A DNA stretch of 64,000 nt from RUG11783 sp964599695 (GCA_964599695.1 CAZRGP010000003.1:1-64000), one strand, 5' to 3'; numbered from the stretch's first letter, positions 49,650-59,377 are shown. The notes: generated by a model not told the origin, from the sequence alone. Program-made: numbers and translations.

Positions 49650-50572
49650 GATATCCTCCTCCTGCAGGTCACCGTGACCCATTCCTCCCGCTGCGCGGCC
49701 GTAAAATCGCCGAAACCGGCTTCCTCCAGTCCTGCGAGCACCTCCTCTTTCCTCTCTGACACGATACCTCCCGCCAGAAGGATGCCTCCCGGCTTCAGCA
49801 GATCGTGATAGAGTTTCCTGTCCGAAAGGATCACATCCGCCGTGATATGGGCAAAAAGAACGTCAAAGTCCCGTTCAAGATCTCTCACCGTCTGTGAAGA
49901 CCGAAGGAAGACCCGGAACCGATCGCCGACACCGTTCTTCTCCGCGTTCTGGGGAGCGTTGACCAGCGATTCGCTTTCGATATCCAGTCCCGTCGCTACA
50001 TCAGCCCCAAGAAGCAAAGCAGCGACGGCAAGGATCCCGGACCCGGTCCCCATATCCAGCACTTTTTTACCACGGAGATCCAGGGCGGAAAGAGCTTCCA
50101 GGCACAGTCTGGTGTTGGGGCTCTGTCCGGAACCGTACGCTTCCGTGGTATCGATCCTCAGCGGGATCCGGTCCTGCTCCTGAGGCTGCTTCCATTCCGG
50201 CAGCACCTCAAAGGGACCGGCCAGGACGCTGTCGACCCGCTCCTGCCAGCTGGTCTCCCAGTCTTCCTGTTCCTTCGCAGTACAAATGATGTCAGCGGAT
50301 ATCCCCTTATCGAGGCAGTAACTGCGGATCTTCTCCTCCAGTTCCCCGGCCTCCATTTCACCGGAGGGATACAGGTGGATCTTCACGTTTTCCCTGTCAC
50401 TTTCAAGGAGATCCCCGTCGATGTAGTCATAGACGGAACTGGTGCCGAGTTCATGGACGAGATCGGTGTAGTCCTCAATATAGATCCCTGCCGACGTCAG
50501 GGAGGAGACATACCCGGAGACCTCGTCCCGGGCATCCTTACCCACCGATACGGTCAGATCGATATACTGCAT
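49646..50572 (-). CDS. prmA: Ribosomal protein L11 methyltransferase
   Basis: This 308-aa S-adenosylmethionine-dependent enzyme methylates ribosomal protein L11. The motif VLDMGTGSGILAVAALLLGA is the SAM-binding glycine loop, and the N-terminal ~120-residue domain with YIDLTVSV is typical of PrmA. Length matches the family. It is co-transcribed with the Crp/Fnr regulator. The unrelated function of the pair suggests operon drift rather than a shared pathway. Confidence 0.93.
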   Translation of the reverse strand: MQYIDLTVSVGKDARDEVSGYVSSLTSAGIYIEDYTDLVHELGTSSVYDYIDGDLLESDRENVKIHLYPSGEMEAGELEEKIRSYCLDKGISADIICTAKEQEDWETSWQERVDSVLAGPFEVLPEWKQPQEQDRIPLRIDTTEAYGSGQSPNTRLCLEALSALDLRGKKVLDMGTGSGILAVAALLLGADVATGLDIESESLVNAPQNAEKNGVGDRFRVFLRSSQTVRDLERDFDVLFAHITADVILSDRKLYHDLLKPGGILLAGGIVSERKEEVLAGLEEAGFGDFTAAQREEWVTVTCRRRIS

Positions 50573-50695
50573 CCGGTCACCTCCCTGTCATTCTGCTTTT
50601 CATTATACCTTGTCTTTGGTCCGTATTTCCCTCAATTATAATGAACACTATTCTCATTTTATGTATAATTATTTACAGTATTTCAAGCTTTTGGT

Positions 50696-50724
50696 TTGTG
50701 ATAGCATACCTGCGGTACGATAAT
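50696..50724 (+). promoter_or_regulatory. Probable promoter of the nonulosonate operon
   Basis: TTGTGA (50696-50701), a 17-bp spacer and GATAAT (50719-50724) lie 28 bp before the GTG start of the first gene. It is the best promoter in the divergent 180-bp gap. Confidence 0.5.
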
Positions 50725-50752
50725 GAGCACATGATTAATGTGAGGTAGTGCG

Positions 50753-51772
50753 GTGCAGGAGAAAAAGGAAAAAAGAAAAATCACCCCTGTTTTCCGTCTG
50801 GCGCGTCCGGAAGAGGAAGAAAAGGTGATCCGGTTCGTAAATGATAATTTCGACTGGAAGCTTCCTCTCGTCAACCGCGCCGACTTCTTTGAATACTATT
50901 ATAAAACAGACGGACTTCAGTTCGCCCTGGCAGAGCTGGACGGAGAGTACGCCGCCGCGTGCGGGTATATCCTGGCCAACCGCGGTGAGGTACCGGACAT
51001 ATGGGCCAGCGTCTTCGTTGCCCGCAAGGACTGCTCCGGCGTGGGCATCCGCCTCATGTCGGAACTCGGAAGCCTGACCGGCGCGAGGACCGTCGCCTGC
51101 AACAACATCCGGGAAAACACCCTCAATCTCTACCGCTTCCTCGGATGGACTGCGGAGCGGATCTCCCACTATTACCGGATCGCGGACAGAGGATCGCTGA
51201 GCGACTTTCATCTCTGCCGTCCGGACACACTGGAACGTCTGCCTGTGAGCGGAGACCTCCGCCTGACAAAGGTATCCGAAGAAGAACTGGATAATCTTCC
51301 CTTCCCCTGCACGGACAGCGTCCCGGCCAAGGACATCTGGTATATCCGGCGCCGCTACTTCCATTATCCCCATCAGTCCTATGATGTCTGGTCTGTCAGG
51401 GAGAATGATGTCTCCCTCGCCTACCTGGTCACACGCACGGTACCGAGCGGAGAGAACGGCGAGATCTCTGTTCTGAGGATCTGCGACTACGTCGGTCCCT
51501 CTGATCTCATTCCCCGGATGGGACATGCCCTGGATGAACTTCTGCGGGATACCGGCGCGGAATACATGGACTGTTACAACGCAGGGATCGACGCTTCCCT
51601 ATGGAAAGCCGCAGGTCTCTCCGAGAGAAAGCGGGACAGCGCAGCGGTCATGCCGAACTATCTCACACCGCCGCTGTATGAGAATACCGAATATTTTTAT
51701 TTTACGAATTCTGCGGACCGGTTCGTCCTCTTCAAGGCCGACGGGGATCAGGACCGTCCCAATCTCAAATAA
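50753..51772 (+). CDS. GNAT-family N-acetyltransferase-like protein (nonulosonate operon)
   Basis: This 339-aa protein starts at GTG after GAGG. Its N-terminal half has a GNAT core (FRLARPEEEEKVIRFVNDNF and a later GVGIRLMSELGSLTGARTV segment that resembles the acetyl-CoA loop). The C-terminal half looks like a second, diverged GNAT-like domain. It is the first gene of a ten-gene nonulosonate operon. In legionaminic acid synthesis an acetyltransferase (LegH) acylates the 4-amino sugar. This gene is the only acetyltransferase in the operon and could fill that step, but it is not a clear LegH orthologue. Confidence 0.75.
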   Translation: MQEKKEKRKITPVFRLARPEEEEKVIRFVNDNFDWKLPLVNRADFFEYYYKTDGLQFALAELDGEYAAACGYILANRGEVPDIWASVFVARKDCSGVGIRLMSELGSLTGARTVACNNIRENTLNLYRFLGWTAERISHYYRIADRGSLSDFHLCRPDTLERLPVSGDLRLTKVSEEELDNLPFPCTDSVPAKDIWYIRRRYFHYPHQSYDVWSVRENDVSLAYLVTRTVPSGENGEISVLRICDYVGPSDLIPRMGHALDELLRDTGAEYMDCYNAGIDASLWKAAGLSERKRDSAAVMPNYLTPPLYENTEYFYFTNSADRFVLFKADGDQDRPNLK

Positions 51773-51798
51773 ACAGAAAACTGTTTGGAGGAACAACG

Positions 51799-52920
51799 AT
51801 GAGATACTGCAAAAAATGCACCATGCCCGACACAAGACCTGGAATCACCTTCGACGAGGAAGGCGTCTGCAGCGCATGCAGACATTATGAGAGCCGCTCC
51901 AAGATCGACTGGGCAGCAAGGGAACGCGAGTTCGCCGCGCTGTGCGATAAATACCGCGGCTGCAACGGCCCCGGAGGATATGACTGCGCGGTAGCAGTTT
52001 CCGGCGGCAAGGACAGCCACTATCAGGTCTATATGCTCAAGGAAGTCTATCACATGAACCCCATCCTCTTCAGCGTAGAGGACAACTTCCCCATGACCGA
52101 AGCGGGCAAGCACAACCTTCAGAACATCAGTGAGGAGTTCAGCTGCACCATCATCAGTTGCAAGCCCAACATCGCTGTTCAGAAGAAACTGATGCGTCAT
52201 TTCTTTGAGAAATACGGCAAGCCCACATGGTATGTGGACCGCCTGATCTACACCTATCCCCTTCATATGGCGCTCAAATTCAACACCATGCTCCTTTGCT
52301 ACGGCGAGAACGTGAGCTTCGAGTACGGCGGAAACTCCGATGAGGAGACCTACTCCGCAAGAGATCAGATCGAGAACGGCGTCGCAGTCGGAATGCCGAT
52401 GGAAGACCTTCTCATCGACGGCATCACCGAGAAGGACCTCAGCCTGGTCATGGCTCCCTCCAAGGAAGAGCTGTCCAAACTGGATCCCTTTTACATGAGC
52501 TACTTCTTCCCCTGGAACAGCTACTACAACTACCAGCTGGCAAAACGCCACGGATTCCACGACCTCACACATGAGTGGGACCGCAAGCATCACGCGGAGA
52601 ACTTCGACCAGATCGACAGCCGCGCCTATCTGGTACACAGCTGGCTGAAATATCCGAAATTCGGTCACGCAGCAGCGACTGACTACACCGCGCGCTACAT
52701 CCGCTACGGAATGATGACCAGGGAGGAAGCCCTTCCGATCATCAAAGAGAGAGACGGCGAACTGGATCCTCTGTGCGTCCGCGATTTCTGCGCCTTCACC
52801 GGCTACACCGAGACCGAGTTCTGGAAAGTCATCGACAGTTTCTACAACCGTGATCTCTTCTATCAGGATGAAACCGGCAAATGGCGTCTGAAAGAGCCCA
52901 TCTGGGAAGAAAAGGAGTAA
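51799..52920 (+). CDS. ptmG: N-acetyl-sugar amidotransferase (PtmG/PseA/WbpG-like)
   Basis: This 373-aa enzyme has an N-terminal four-cysteine zinc site (CKKC and CSAC, residues 4-27) and the PP-loop VSGGKDSH (about 67-74), which activates the acetamido group with ATP before ammonia transfer. Members turn an N-acetyl group into an acetamidino group on nonulosonates or other sugars. A GGAGG site precedes the ATG. Its presence suggests a 5-acetamidino product. No HisH/HisF-type ammonia supply is in the operon. Confidence 0.88.
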   Translation: MRYCKKCTMPDTRPGITFDEEGVCSACRHYESRSKIDWAAREREFAALCDKYRGCNGPGGYDCAVAVSGGKDSHYQVYMLKEVYHMNPILFSVEDNFPMTEAGKHNLQNISEEFSCTIISCKPNIAVQKKLMRHFFEKYGKPTWYVDRLIYTYPLHMALKFNTMLLCYGENVSFEYGGNSDEETYSARDQIENGVAVGMPMEDLLIDGITEKDLSLVMAPSKEELSKLDPFYMSYFFPWNSYYNYQLAKRHGFHDLTHEWDRKHHAENFDQIDSRAYLVHSWLKYPKFGHAAATDYTARYIRYGMMTREEALPIIKERDGELDPLCVRDFCAFTGYTETEFWKVIDSFYNRDLFYQDETGKWRLKEPIWEEKE

Positions 52921-52926
52921 TGCGAT

Positions 52927-53910
52927 ATGTCACACACCGTACTTGTCACCGGCGCTGACGGTTTCATCGGAAGCCATCTGACCGAGGAACTGGTCAAACG
53001 CGGAGAAAAAGTCCGTGCCTTCTGTTACTACAACTCTTTCGGCAGCTGCGGCTGGATCGATACCCTTCCCCCTGAGATCCGCAACGAGATCGAGACATTC
53101 TCCGGGGACATCCGGGATCCCAACGGCGTCCGCACCGCGATGCGCGGGCAGCAGCGTGTCTATCACCTGGCTGCTCTGGTCGCCATTCCCTTCAGCTATC
53201 ACAGCCCTGACAGTTATGTCGATACCAATATCAAGGGGACGCTGAACGTCCTCAACGCGGCGAGAGAACTCGGCACCGAGCGCATCATGGTGACATCCAC
53301 CAGCGAAGTCTACGGTACCGCAATCTATGTTCCTATCGATGAGAAGCATCCCTATCAGGGACAGAGCCCCTATTCCGCCACCAAGATCGGTGCGGACAGA
53401 CTGGCGGAGAGCTTCTACCGCAGTTTTGATCTTCCCGTATCCATCGTGCGCCCGTTCAACACCTACGGACCACGCCAGAGCGGAAGAGCGGTCATCCCGA
53501 CCATCATCTCCCAGCTGATCGCCGGTCAGTCCGAGATCAAACTGGGCAAGCTCAGCCCCACAAGGGACTTCAACTACGTGAAGGACACCGCTGCAGGATT
53601 CATGGCCATCGCGGACTGCCCCGAAGCCATCGGTCAGGAGCTGAACATCGCCACAGGCGTGGAGCACTCCATCGGAGATCTTGCCAATGAGCTGATCGCC
53701 CAGATCAATCCCAGCGCCAGGATCGTGTGCGAGGAGGAGCGTCTGCGTCCGGAGAAGAGCGAGGTCAACCGCCTTATGGGCGATTCCACCAAGCTGCGCA
53801 CCATGACCGGCTGGGCACCGAAATACACATTTGAACAGGGCCTCGCCGAGACCATCGACTTCATCCGGAACAATCTGGACAGCTACAAAGTCGGCCAATA
53901 CATTCTTTGA
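52927..53910 (+). CDS. legB: NAD-dependent 4,6-dehydratase (LegB-like)
   Basis: This 327-aa extended SDR has the motif TGADGFIGSHL, the TSTSEVYG acid motif and the YSATK (YxxxK) pair, and ends in the substrate-binding region typical of sugar-nucleotide 4,6-dehydratases. LegB acts on GDP-GlcNAc in Campylobacter legionaminic acid synthesis. It follows the amidotransferase by 6 bp. The LegB assignment rests on operon context with LegC, PtmE, LegI, LegG and LegF homologues. Confidence 0.88.
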   Translation: MSHTVLVTGADGFIGSHLTEELVKRGEKVRAFCYYNSFGSCGWIDTLPPEIRNEIETFSGDIRDPNGVRTAMRGQQRVYHLAALVAIPFSYHSPDSYVDTNIKGTLNVLNAARELGTERIMVTSTSEVYGTAIYVPIDEKHPYQGQSPYSATKIGADRLAESFYRSFDLPVSIVRPFNTYGPRQSGRAVIPTIISQLIAGQSEIKLGKLSPTRDFNYVKDTAAGFMAIADCPEAIGQELNIATGVEHSIGDLANELIAQINPSARIVCEEERLRPEKSEVNRLMGDSTKLRTMTGWAPKYTFEQGLAETIDFIRNNLDSYKVGQYIL

Positions 53911-53924
53911 TCGGAGAACACAAT

Positions 53925-55082
53925 ATGAGCAGCTTTATTCCTCTTTCCGTACCGAATTTCTGCGGAAATGAAAAAAAATACGTGGATGACGCCCTGGACG
54001 GCGCATGGGTATCCACCAGCGGAGCCCGGGTCAACGATTTTGAGGCGTGCATCGCCTCCTATGTGAACGTTCCCGCTGTCACTGCCTGTTCCAGCGGAAG
54101 CACCGCTCTGCACCTCTCCGCCATCGTAGGCGGCGTTCAGAGAGGAGACGAAGTCATCGTTCCCGCGCTGACCTTCATTGCTTCGGTCAACCCGACCACC
54201 CGCTACGTCGGTGCGGAACCCGTATTTATCGGATGCGATGAGACAGCCACCATGGATGCTGACGCAGTAGAAGATTTCTGCGCCAACCACTGCACCATGA
54301 AGGACGGAAAACTCTACAACAACAAAACAGGCGCCCATGTCTCCGCCCTCGTTATGGTACACGTCTTCGGAAACCTGGCTGACGTGCCCCGTTTCCAGGA
54401 GATCGCGAAGAAGTACAACCTTCTTCTCATTGAGGACGCCGCGGAAGCCCTTGGCTCCAAATACACGGAAGGTCCCCTCGCAGGACAGTTCGCAGGCACC
54501 TTCGGGGACATCGGCGTGTTCAGTTTCAACGGAAACAAGGTCATCACCACCGGGACCGGCGGCATCTTCCTTTCCAAGCGCCCCGAGTGGGTCGCGAGAG
54601 CGAAACATCTCTCCACCCAGTCCAAGGTGGATGTGCTCCACTTCGTCCACGATGAAGTGGGATACAACTACCGCATGACCAACATCGACGCATGCCTGGG
54701 TCTCGCCCAGATGGAACTCCTCGAGGGATTCATCGAGCACAAGATCGAAAGATATGAACAGTACCGCAGCGCTCTGGACGGAGTGAAGGGTTTCTCCATC
54801 CTCCCGTTCCGCGACGGAACGAGATCCAACCACTGGTTCTACTCCCTGCTGCTCCCGGACCGCCTCGACAGAGACGATGTCATCGCGCGCCTGCAGGACC
54901 AGAAGATCCAGACCAGACCGGTGTGGTCCCTGATTCCCGAGCAGTGTGACTATCAGCGCAACGAAGCCTATCACCTGCAGCAGGCTGAGGAATTCCGCAG
55001 AAGGATCGTCAACATCCCCTGCTCCACCAATCTCACAAAAGAAGACTGCGACCGCGTGATCGATGCGATCCTCGCACTCTGA
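53925..55082 (+). CDS. legC: LegC-type PLP aminotransferase
   Basis: This 385-aa DegT/DnrJ/EryC1-family enzyme begins IPLSVPNFCGNEKKYVDDAL and keeps the LegC landmarks VSTSGARVNDFE, SSGSTALHL and MVHVFGN. The PLP lysine is K205 in SFNGNK. It transfers an amino group to the 4-keto intermediate made by the upstream dehydratase. The ATG at 53925 has GGAG; the longer frame starts with TTG and overlaps the previous gene. The gap to legB is 14 bp. Confidence 0.92.
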   Translation: MSSFIPLSVPNFCGNEKKYVDDALDGAWVSTSGARVNDFEACIASYVNVPAVTACSSGSTALHLSAIVGGVQRGDEVIVPALTFIASVNPTTRYVGAEPVFIGCDETATMDADAVEDFCANHCTMKDGKLYNNKTGAHVSALVMVHVFGNLADVPRFQEIAKKYNLLLIEDAAEALGSKYTEGPLAGQFAGTFGDIGVFSFNGNKVITTGTGGIFLSKRPEWVARAKHLSTQSKVDVLHFVHDEVGYNYRMTNIDACLGLAQMELLEGFIEHKIERYEQYRSALDGVKGFSILPFRDGTRSNHWFYSLLLPDRLDRDDVIARLQDQKIQTRPVWSLIPEQCDYQRNEAYHLQQAEEFRRRIVNIPCSTNLTKEDCDRVIDAILAL

Positions 55083-55104
55083 TATACAAAACGGAGGGAG
55101 CCGT

Positions 55105-56163
55105 ATGCTGAAATTAGAAGATCTGCTGATCGACGGCAATCAGACCATTCTCGACGCGATGGAGTCCCTTTCCGTCACGGGACAGCGCATCATGTTCCTC
55201 GCCCCCGGCGGGATCCTGACCGCTGCCCTCACCGACGGAGATATACGCAAGTACCTGACACAGGGCGGTTCTTTGAACGACCCTGTGTTTCGCGCTGCAA
55301 ACAGACATCCCATCAGTCTCACTGTTGAGGAACGCTTCCAGGCGAAAGACGTGATGAAGGACAGGCAGATCGATGCCCTCCCCATTCTCGACCGAACAGG
55401 CAGGATCGTGGACATCGTGTTCGCCAACGGCCTGGAGATCCTGAGTTCCAAGGAATCCGGGATCCCCGTCGTCATCAACGCGGGCGGACTCGGGACCAGA
55501 CTCCAGCCCTACACGAATATCCTTCCCAAGCCTCTCATCCCTCTGGGTGACAAGCCCATCAGCGAAAGGATCATGGACCGTTTCGCCGAGTTCGGATCCA
55601 GGGAGTTCTACATGATCGTGAACTTCAAGAAGAACATGATCCGCTCCTATTTCTCAGAGGAAGCAGACCGTCCCTATCAGCTGGACTTCGTGGAGGAGCA
55701 TGAATTCCTCGGTTCCGGCGGTGGACTGTGCCTCATGAAGGGAATGCTCAGCGAGACCTTCTTCTTCTCCAACTGCGACACCCTTCTGGATGTGGACTAC
55801 GGCGATGCCTACCGTCAGCACAAAAAGGACGGAAGCATCATCACCATTATCTGCGCCAACAAGCATGTGACCGTTCCCTACGGAGTCATCGACCAGGCGC
55901 CGGACGGAAGCGTCGGCGGGATGCGGGAGAAGCCGGAATTCACCTACCTCACCAACACCGGCGTCTACATCGTGGAGCCGCGTGTGGTAGAGGAGCTGGA
56001 AGACGGCAAATTCCAGGGATTCCCCGATATCATCCAGAAATACCGTGACCTGGGAGAGCGCATCGGCGTCTACTCCATCTCGGAGGACAGCTGGATCGAT
56101 ATCGGACAGCTGGAGGAACTCCAGAGGATCCAGGACAAATTCAACAACAAGACAAAGAGCTGA
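55105..56163 (+). CDS. ptmE: CBS-domain nucleotidyltransferase (PtmE-like)
   Basis: This 352-aa protein has an N-terminal CBS pair (about 1-120, with GILTAALTDGDIRKYL and DRTGRIVDIV) fused to a nucleotidyltransferase (NAGGLGTRLQPYT, then KPLIPLGDKPISERIM). In Campylobacter PtmE is a glucosamine-1-phosphate guanylyltransferase that supplies GDP-linked precursor for legionaminic acid. The ATG at 55105 follows GGAGG; the longer frame begins inside the aminotransferase gene. The CBS pair may sense nucleotide levels. Confidence 0.88.
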   Translation: MLKLEDLLIDGNQTILDAMESLSVTGQRIMFLAPGGILTAALTDGDIRKYLTQGGSLNDPVFRAANRHPISLTVEERFQAKDVMKDRQIDALPILDRTGRIVDIVFANGLEILSSKESGIPVVINAGGLGTRLQPYTNILPKPLIPLGDKPISERIMDRFAEFGSREFYMIVNFKKNMIRSYFSEEADRPYQLDFVEEHEFLGSGGGLCLMKGMLSETFFFSNCDTLLDVDYGDAYRQHKKDGSIITIICANKHVTVPYGVIDQAPDGSVGGMREKPEFTYLTNTGVYIVEPRVVEELEDGKFQGFPDIIQKYRDLGERIGVYSISEDSWIDIGQLEELQRIQDKFNNKTKS

Positions 56164-56169
56164 TCGGAT

Positions 56170-57174
56170 ATGGAAAAGAAACATGTAATGATCATCGCCG
56201 AAGCGGGCGTCAACCACAACGGCGATCTGGAACTTGCGAAGAAAATGGCCCTCACGGCGAAGGAGTGCGGCGCGGATGCCGTCAAATACCAGACGGCTGT
56301 CCCGGAACTGGTCATCTCCATGTACGCCCCGAAGGCCGAATACCAGAAAGAAACAACGGGTGACAAGGAGAGCCAGCTCGAGATGGTGCGCAAGCTGCAC
56401 TTTGATTTCGAGAGCCACCGGAAACTGAAGGAATACTGCGACAGCATCGGTATCCTTTATCTCTCCTCCCCCTTCGATATCCCGAGCGTAGAGTTTCTCG
56501 CAACGCTGGATCTTCCCTGCATGAAGGTACCGAGCGGCGAGATCACCAACTATCCCTATCTCGTGGCAGTCGGAAAGACAAAACTTCCCGTGATCCTCTC
56601 TACAGGCATGAGCGTTCCCGAAGAGATAGAGGACGCCGTCCGCGTGCTGAAGGAGAACGGCGCCGGAGAGATCACTATCCTTCACTGCAATACCGAGTAT
56701 CCCACCCGGTATGAGGACGCCAACCTCGGCGCCATGCTCTGGCTGAGGGAACACTTCGGATGTCCGGTCGGACTCTCCGACCACACCAAGGGCTATGAAT
56801 GCGACGTGGCCGCCGCCGCTCTCGGCGCTACCGTGATCGAAAAGCACTTCACCCTGGACAGGAATATGGAAGGCCCGGATCAGAAGGCCTCCCTGGAACC
56901 GAAGGAACTGGCTGAGATGGTCCAGGCGGTGCGGAACATCGAGGCTGCCATGGGTTCCGGCGTAAAAGCGGTCTCCGCTTCCGAAGCGAAGAACAAGCCC
57001 ATCGCCCGCAAGAGCATCGTCGCCGCAAGAGCGATACGCAAGGGCGAGATCCTCTCTGAGGAGAATCTCACAACGAAGCGTCCCGGAAACGGCATCAATC
57101 CCATGCGCTGGAACGAAGTGCTCGGGACAAAAGCAGTCCGTGACTTTGAACCGGACGAGCTGATCGAACTTTAA
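56170..57174 (+). CDS. legI: Nonulosonate synthase (LegI/NeuB-like)
   Basis: This 334-aa PEP-dependent synthase condenses a 6-deoxy-diamino or N-acetyl sugar with phosphoenolpyruvate. The barrel carries EAGVNHNGDLELAKKM, KYQT and SDHTKGYE with LGATVIEKHFTLDR. The C-terminus is a SAF/antifreeze-like domain (RPGNGINPMRW). The ribosome binding site is weak, so translation may depend on coupling to ptmE, 6 bp away. LegI rather than NeuB is favoured by the LegB, LegC and LegF neighbours. Confidence 0.93.
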   Translation: MEKKHVMIIAEAGVNHNGDLELAKKMALTAKECGADAVKYQTAVPELVISMYAPKAEYQKETTGDKESQLEMVRKLHFDFESHRKLKEYCDSIGILYLSSPFDIPSVEFLATLDLPCMKVPSGEITNYPYLVAVGKTKLPVILSTGMSVPEEIEDAVRVLKENGAGEITILHCNTEYPTRYEDANLGAMLWLREHFGCPVGLSDHTKGYECDVAAAALGATVIEKHFTLDRNMEGPDQKASLEPKELAEMVQAVRNIEAAMGSGVKAVSASEAKNKPIARKSIVAARAIRKGEILSEENLTTKRPGNGINPMRWNEVLGTKAVRDFEPDELIEL

Positions 57175-57186
57175 GGAGAACAGCGT

Positions 57187-58383
57187 TTGTCATCTCAAAA
57201 GAAATACAGCATAGCAGTCGTGACAGGAAGCCGTGCGGAGTACGGCCTCCTTCGTCCTGTTCTGCAGAAACTGCGGGAGTCCTCCCTTGAACTGAAGCTG
57301 GTGGTGACGGGCTCCCACCTGAGCGCCGCCTACGGCAGCACCGTCTCCGAGATCGAGGCGGACGGAATGCCCATAGCCGCGAGGATCGACATCCTGAAAT
57401 TTCAGGATGCCGTCAACCCTGTGCTGGAGACTGTGGCCTACACCATCCGCGAATTCGGAAGGTGGTTTGAGCAGGAAAAGCCGGACTGCGTCCTCGTCCT
57501 CGGGGACCGGTACGAGATCTTCGCCGTCTCACAGGCAGCCGCGATGTGCGGCATCCCCATCGCCCATATCTCGGGCGGTGACATCACCCTCGGCGCTTCG
57601 GACGAATACTACCGCCACTGCATCACAAAAATGGCATCCCTTCACTTCCCCAGCTGTAAGGACTCCAGAGACAGGCTCCTGCGGATGGGAGAACAGCCCG
57701 ACAGAGTCTTCCTTGTCGGAGGACTAGGGGATGAAAACATCCGCAAAATGCCCAAAATGACGGCGGAGGAGCTCACGAAGGATCTCGGTTTCGACCTGAC
57801 CGCTCTCTTCGGACTGGTCACCTTCCACCCGGAGACAGGGTTCGGTCACGCCGACCCGCTGGTCCAGCTTCAGGCTCTGCTGGACGCCATGGATGAGATA
57901 CATGAAAAGACCGGACTACGCTACCTGATCACCAAATCCAACGCGGATCAGGGCGGGTCCTCCATCAATGAGGTCTGGGACCGGTGGTCGGAAAGCCGCT
58001 CCGACTGGGCACTTGCCGTGGCCAGTCTAGGCGTGAAGAGATACCTCTCCGCCATGGAGTGCGCTGCCGTAGTGATCGGCAACTCCTCCAGCGGTGTGGT
58101 GGAGACCCCCACCTTCGGCGTACCCACCGTCAATATCGGAAACCGCCAGAAAGGCAGGATCCTGTGCAATAACGTCATTTCCGTTCCGGCGGAAAGGGAG
58201 GCGATCCTGGAAGCGATCAGCCGTGCCCTCTCTCCGGAATTCGTCGTGCGGGCACGGAGCACGGTAAGCCCCTATTACGGCAAGGACCCAAGCGGCGACA
58301 TGGTCGCGATCCTGGAGCAATGGATCGGAGACCCCAGACTGAAAGAACCGAAAGCATTTTATGATGCAAAGGAGACATTATGA
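57187..58383 (+). CDS. legG: Hydrolysing 2-epimerase (LegG/NeuC-like)
   Basis: This 398-aa enzyme releases the free sugar from the nucleotide by hydrolytic 2-epimerisation, giving the LegI substrate. Family motifs include VTGSRAEYGLLRP, GDRYEIF and the HISGGDITLG segment. It starts at TTG, eight bases after AAGGAG; no in-frame ATG lies nearby. Its stop overlaps the next gene by 4 bp. Non-ATG initiation may lower its dosage relative to its neighbours. Confidence 0.9.
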   Translation: MSSQKKYSIAVVTGSRAEYGLLRPVLQKLRESSLELKLVVTGSHLSAAYGSTVSEIEADGMPIAARIDILKFQDAVNPVLETVAYTIREFGRWFEQEKPDCVLVLGDRYEIFAVSQAAAMCGIPIAHISGGDITLGASDEYYRHCITKMASLHFPSCKDSRDRLLRMGEQPDRVFLVGGLGDENIRKMPKMTAEELTKDLGFDLTALFGLVTFHPETGFGHADPLVQLQALLDAMDEIHEKTGLRYLITKSNADQGGSSINEVWDRWSESRSDWALAVASLGVKRYLSAMECAAVVIGNSSSGVVETPTFGVPTVNIGNRQKGRILCNNVISVPAEREAILEAISRALSPEFVVRARSTVSPYYGKDPSGDMVAILEQWIGDPRLKEPKAFYDAKETL

Positions 58384-59369
58384 GATTTCTTATCGTAGGA
58401 CTGGGAAGCATGGGCAAGCGCCGCGCTCGTCTTCTGCGCGGGCTGGAACCCGACTGTGAGATCTTCGGCGTGGACACTTCCGAAGAGCGCAGACTGCAGG
58501 CGGAGGCCCTGAACATACACGCCTTCCCGTCGATCGGTGAAGCGGTGGAAGCAGGGCATCCGGACGCAGCTCTCGTGTGCACCGCGCCGGTCACCCACAG
58601 CGGCATCATCCGCACCCTCCTGGAAGCGGATCTTCCCGTATTCACCGAGCTCAATCTTCTGGACGAGGGATACCGCGACAACACGGCACTGGCAAGAGAA
58701 AAGAGCCTTCCCCTTTTTCTCTCCTCCACCATGCTGTACCGTAAGGAGACACAGTACATCAAAAAGCAGGTAAATGATTTCCGCAGTTCCACCGGAAAAG
58801 GGGTCAGTTACCTCTACCATATCGGACAATACCTCCCCGACTGGCATCCCTGGGAGACCTACAAGAACTTCTTCGTTTCGGACCGCCGCACCGGCGGTGT
58901 GCGCGAGATCCTGGGGATCGATCTTCCCTGGCTCGTGGACCTCTTCGGAGACGCGAAATGCGTCCATGTGGAAGAATCGCGGCTTACCGACCTGGAGATC
59001 GGGTACCCGGACACCATCACCTTTATCCTGAAGCATGAATCCGGGACCGTGGGAACGATGGTGGTGGATGTCACCTCCCCGAAAGCCGTCCGCCACTTTG
59101 AATGCTTCGGCGAGGGCGTTCATCTCTTCTGGGAAGGAAGCCCAAAAGAGCTGTACCGCTTCAATACCGAAACGAAAGAGAAGGAATACATCGACACCTA
59201 CGGTGTCTACGAGCACGACAGCCGCTACAGCGACAACATCGTGGAAAACGCCTATGTGGACGAACTGGCGGACTTTCTCTCCCTGCTGCGCAGCGGCACA
59301 ACTCCCCTGTGGAGCTTTGAAAAAGACCAGAAGGTCATCGACCTGATCAATACCATTGATAAAATGTGA
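58380..59369 (+). CDS. Gfo/Idh/MocA-family oxidoreductase (first copy)
   Basis: This 329-aa NAD(P)-dependent oxidoreductase has the N-terminal dinucleotide motif VGLGSMGKRRARLL and a C-terminal domain with YLYHIGQYLPDWHPWETYKNF. A catalytic EKP-type motif is altered (TELNLLDEG), so its reaction may differ. It overlaps the LegG gene by 4 bp. Oxidoreductases of this family appear in several nonulosonate operons; their step is not defined. Confidence 0.85.
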   Translation: MRFLIVGLGSMGKRRARLLRGLEPDCEIFGVDTSEERRLQAEALNIHAFPSIGEAVEAGHPDAALVCTAPVTHSGIIRTLLEADLPVFTELNLLDEGYRDNTALAREKSLPLFLSSTMLYRKETQYIKKQVNDFRSSTGKGVSYLYHIGQYLPDWHPWETYKNFFVSDRRTGGVREILGIDLPWLVDLFGDAKCVHVEESRLTDLEIGYPDTITFILKHESGTVGTMVVDVTSPKAVRHFECFGEGVHLFWEGSPKELYRFNTETKEKEYIDTYGVYEHDSRYSDNIVENAYVDELADFLSLLRSGTTPLWSFEKDQKVIDLINTIDKM

Positions 59370-59377
59370 GGCAAAAC

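Noticed and set aside
53883..55139. 418-aa minus-strand open frame, and similar long frames at 52930-53898, 55654-56847 and 59390-60451
   Set aside because: All are antisense to the well-recognised nonulosonate genes and lack ribosome binding sites or domains.
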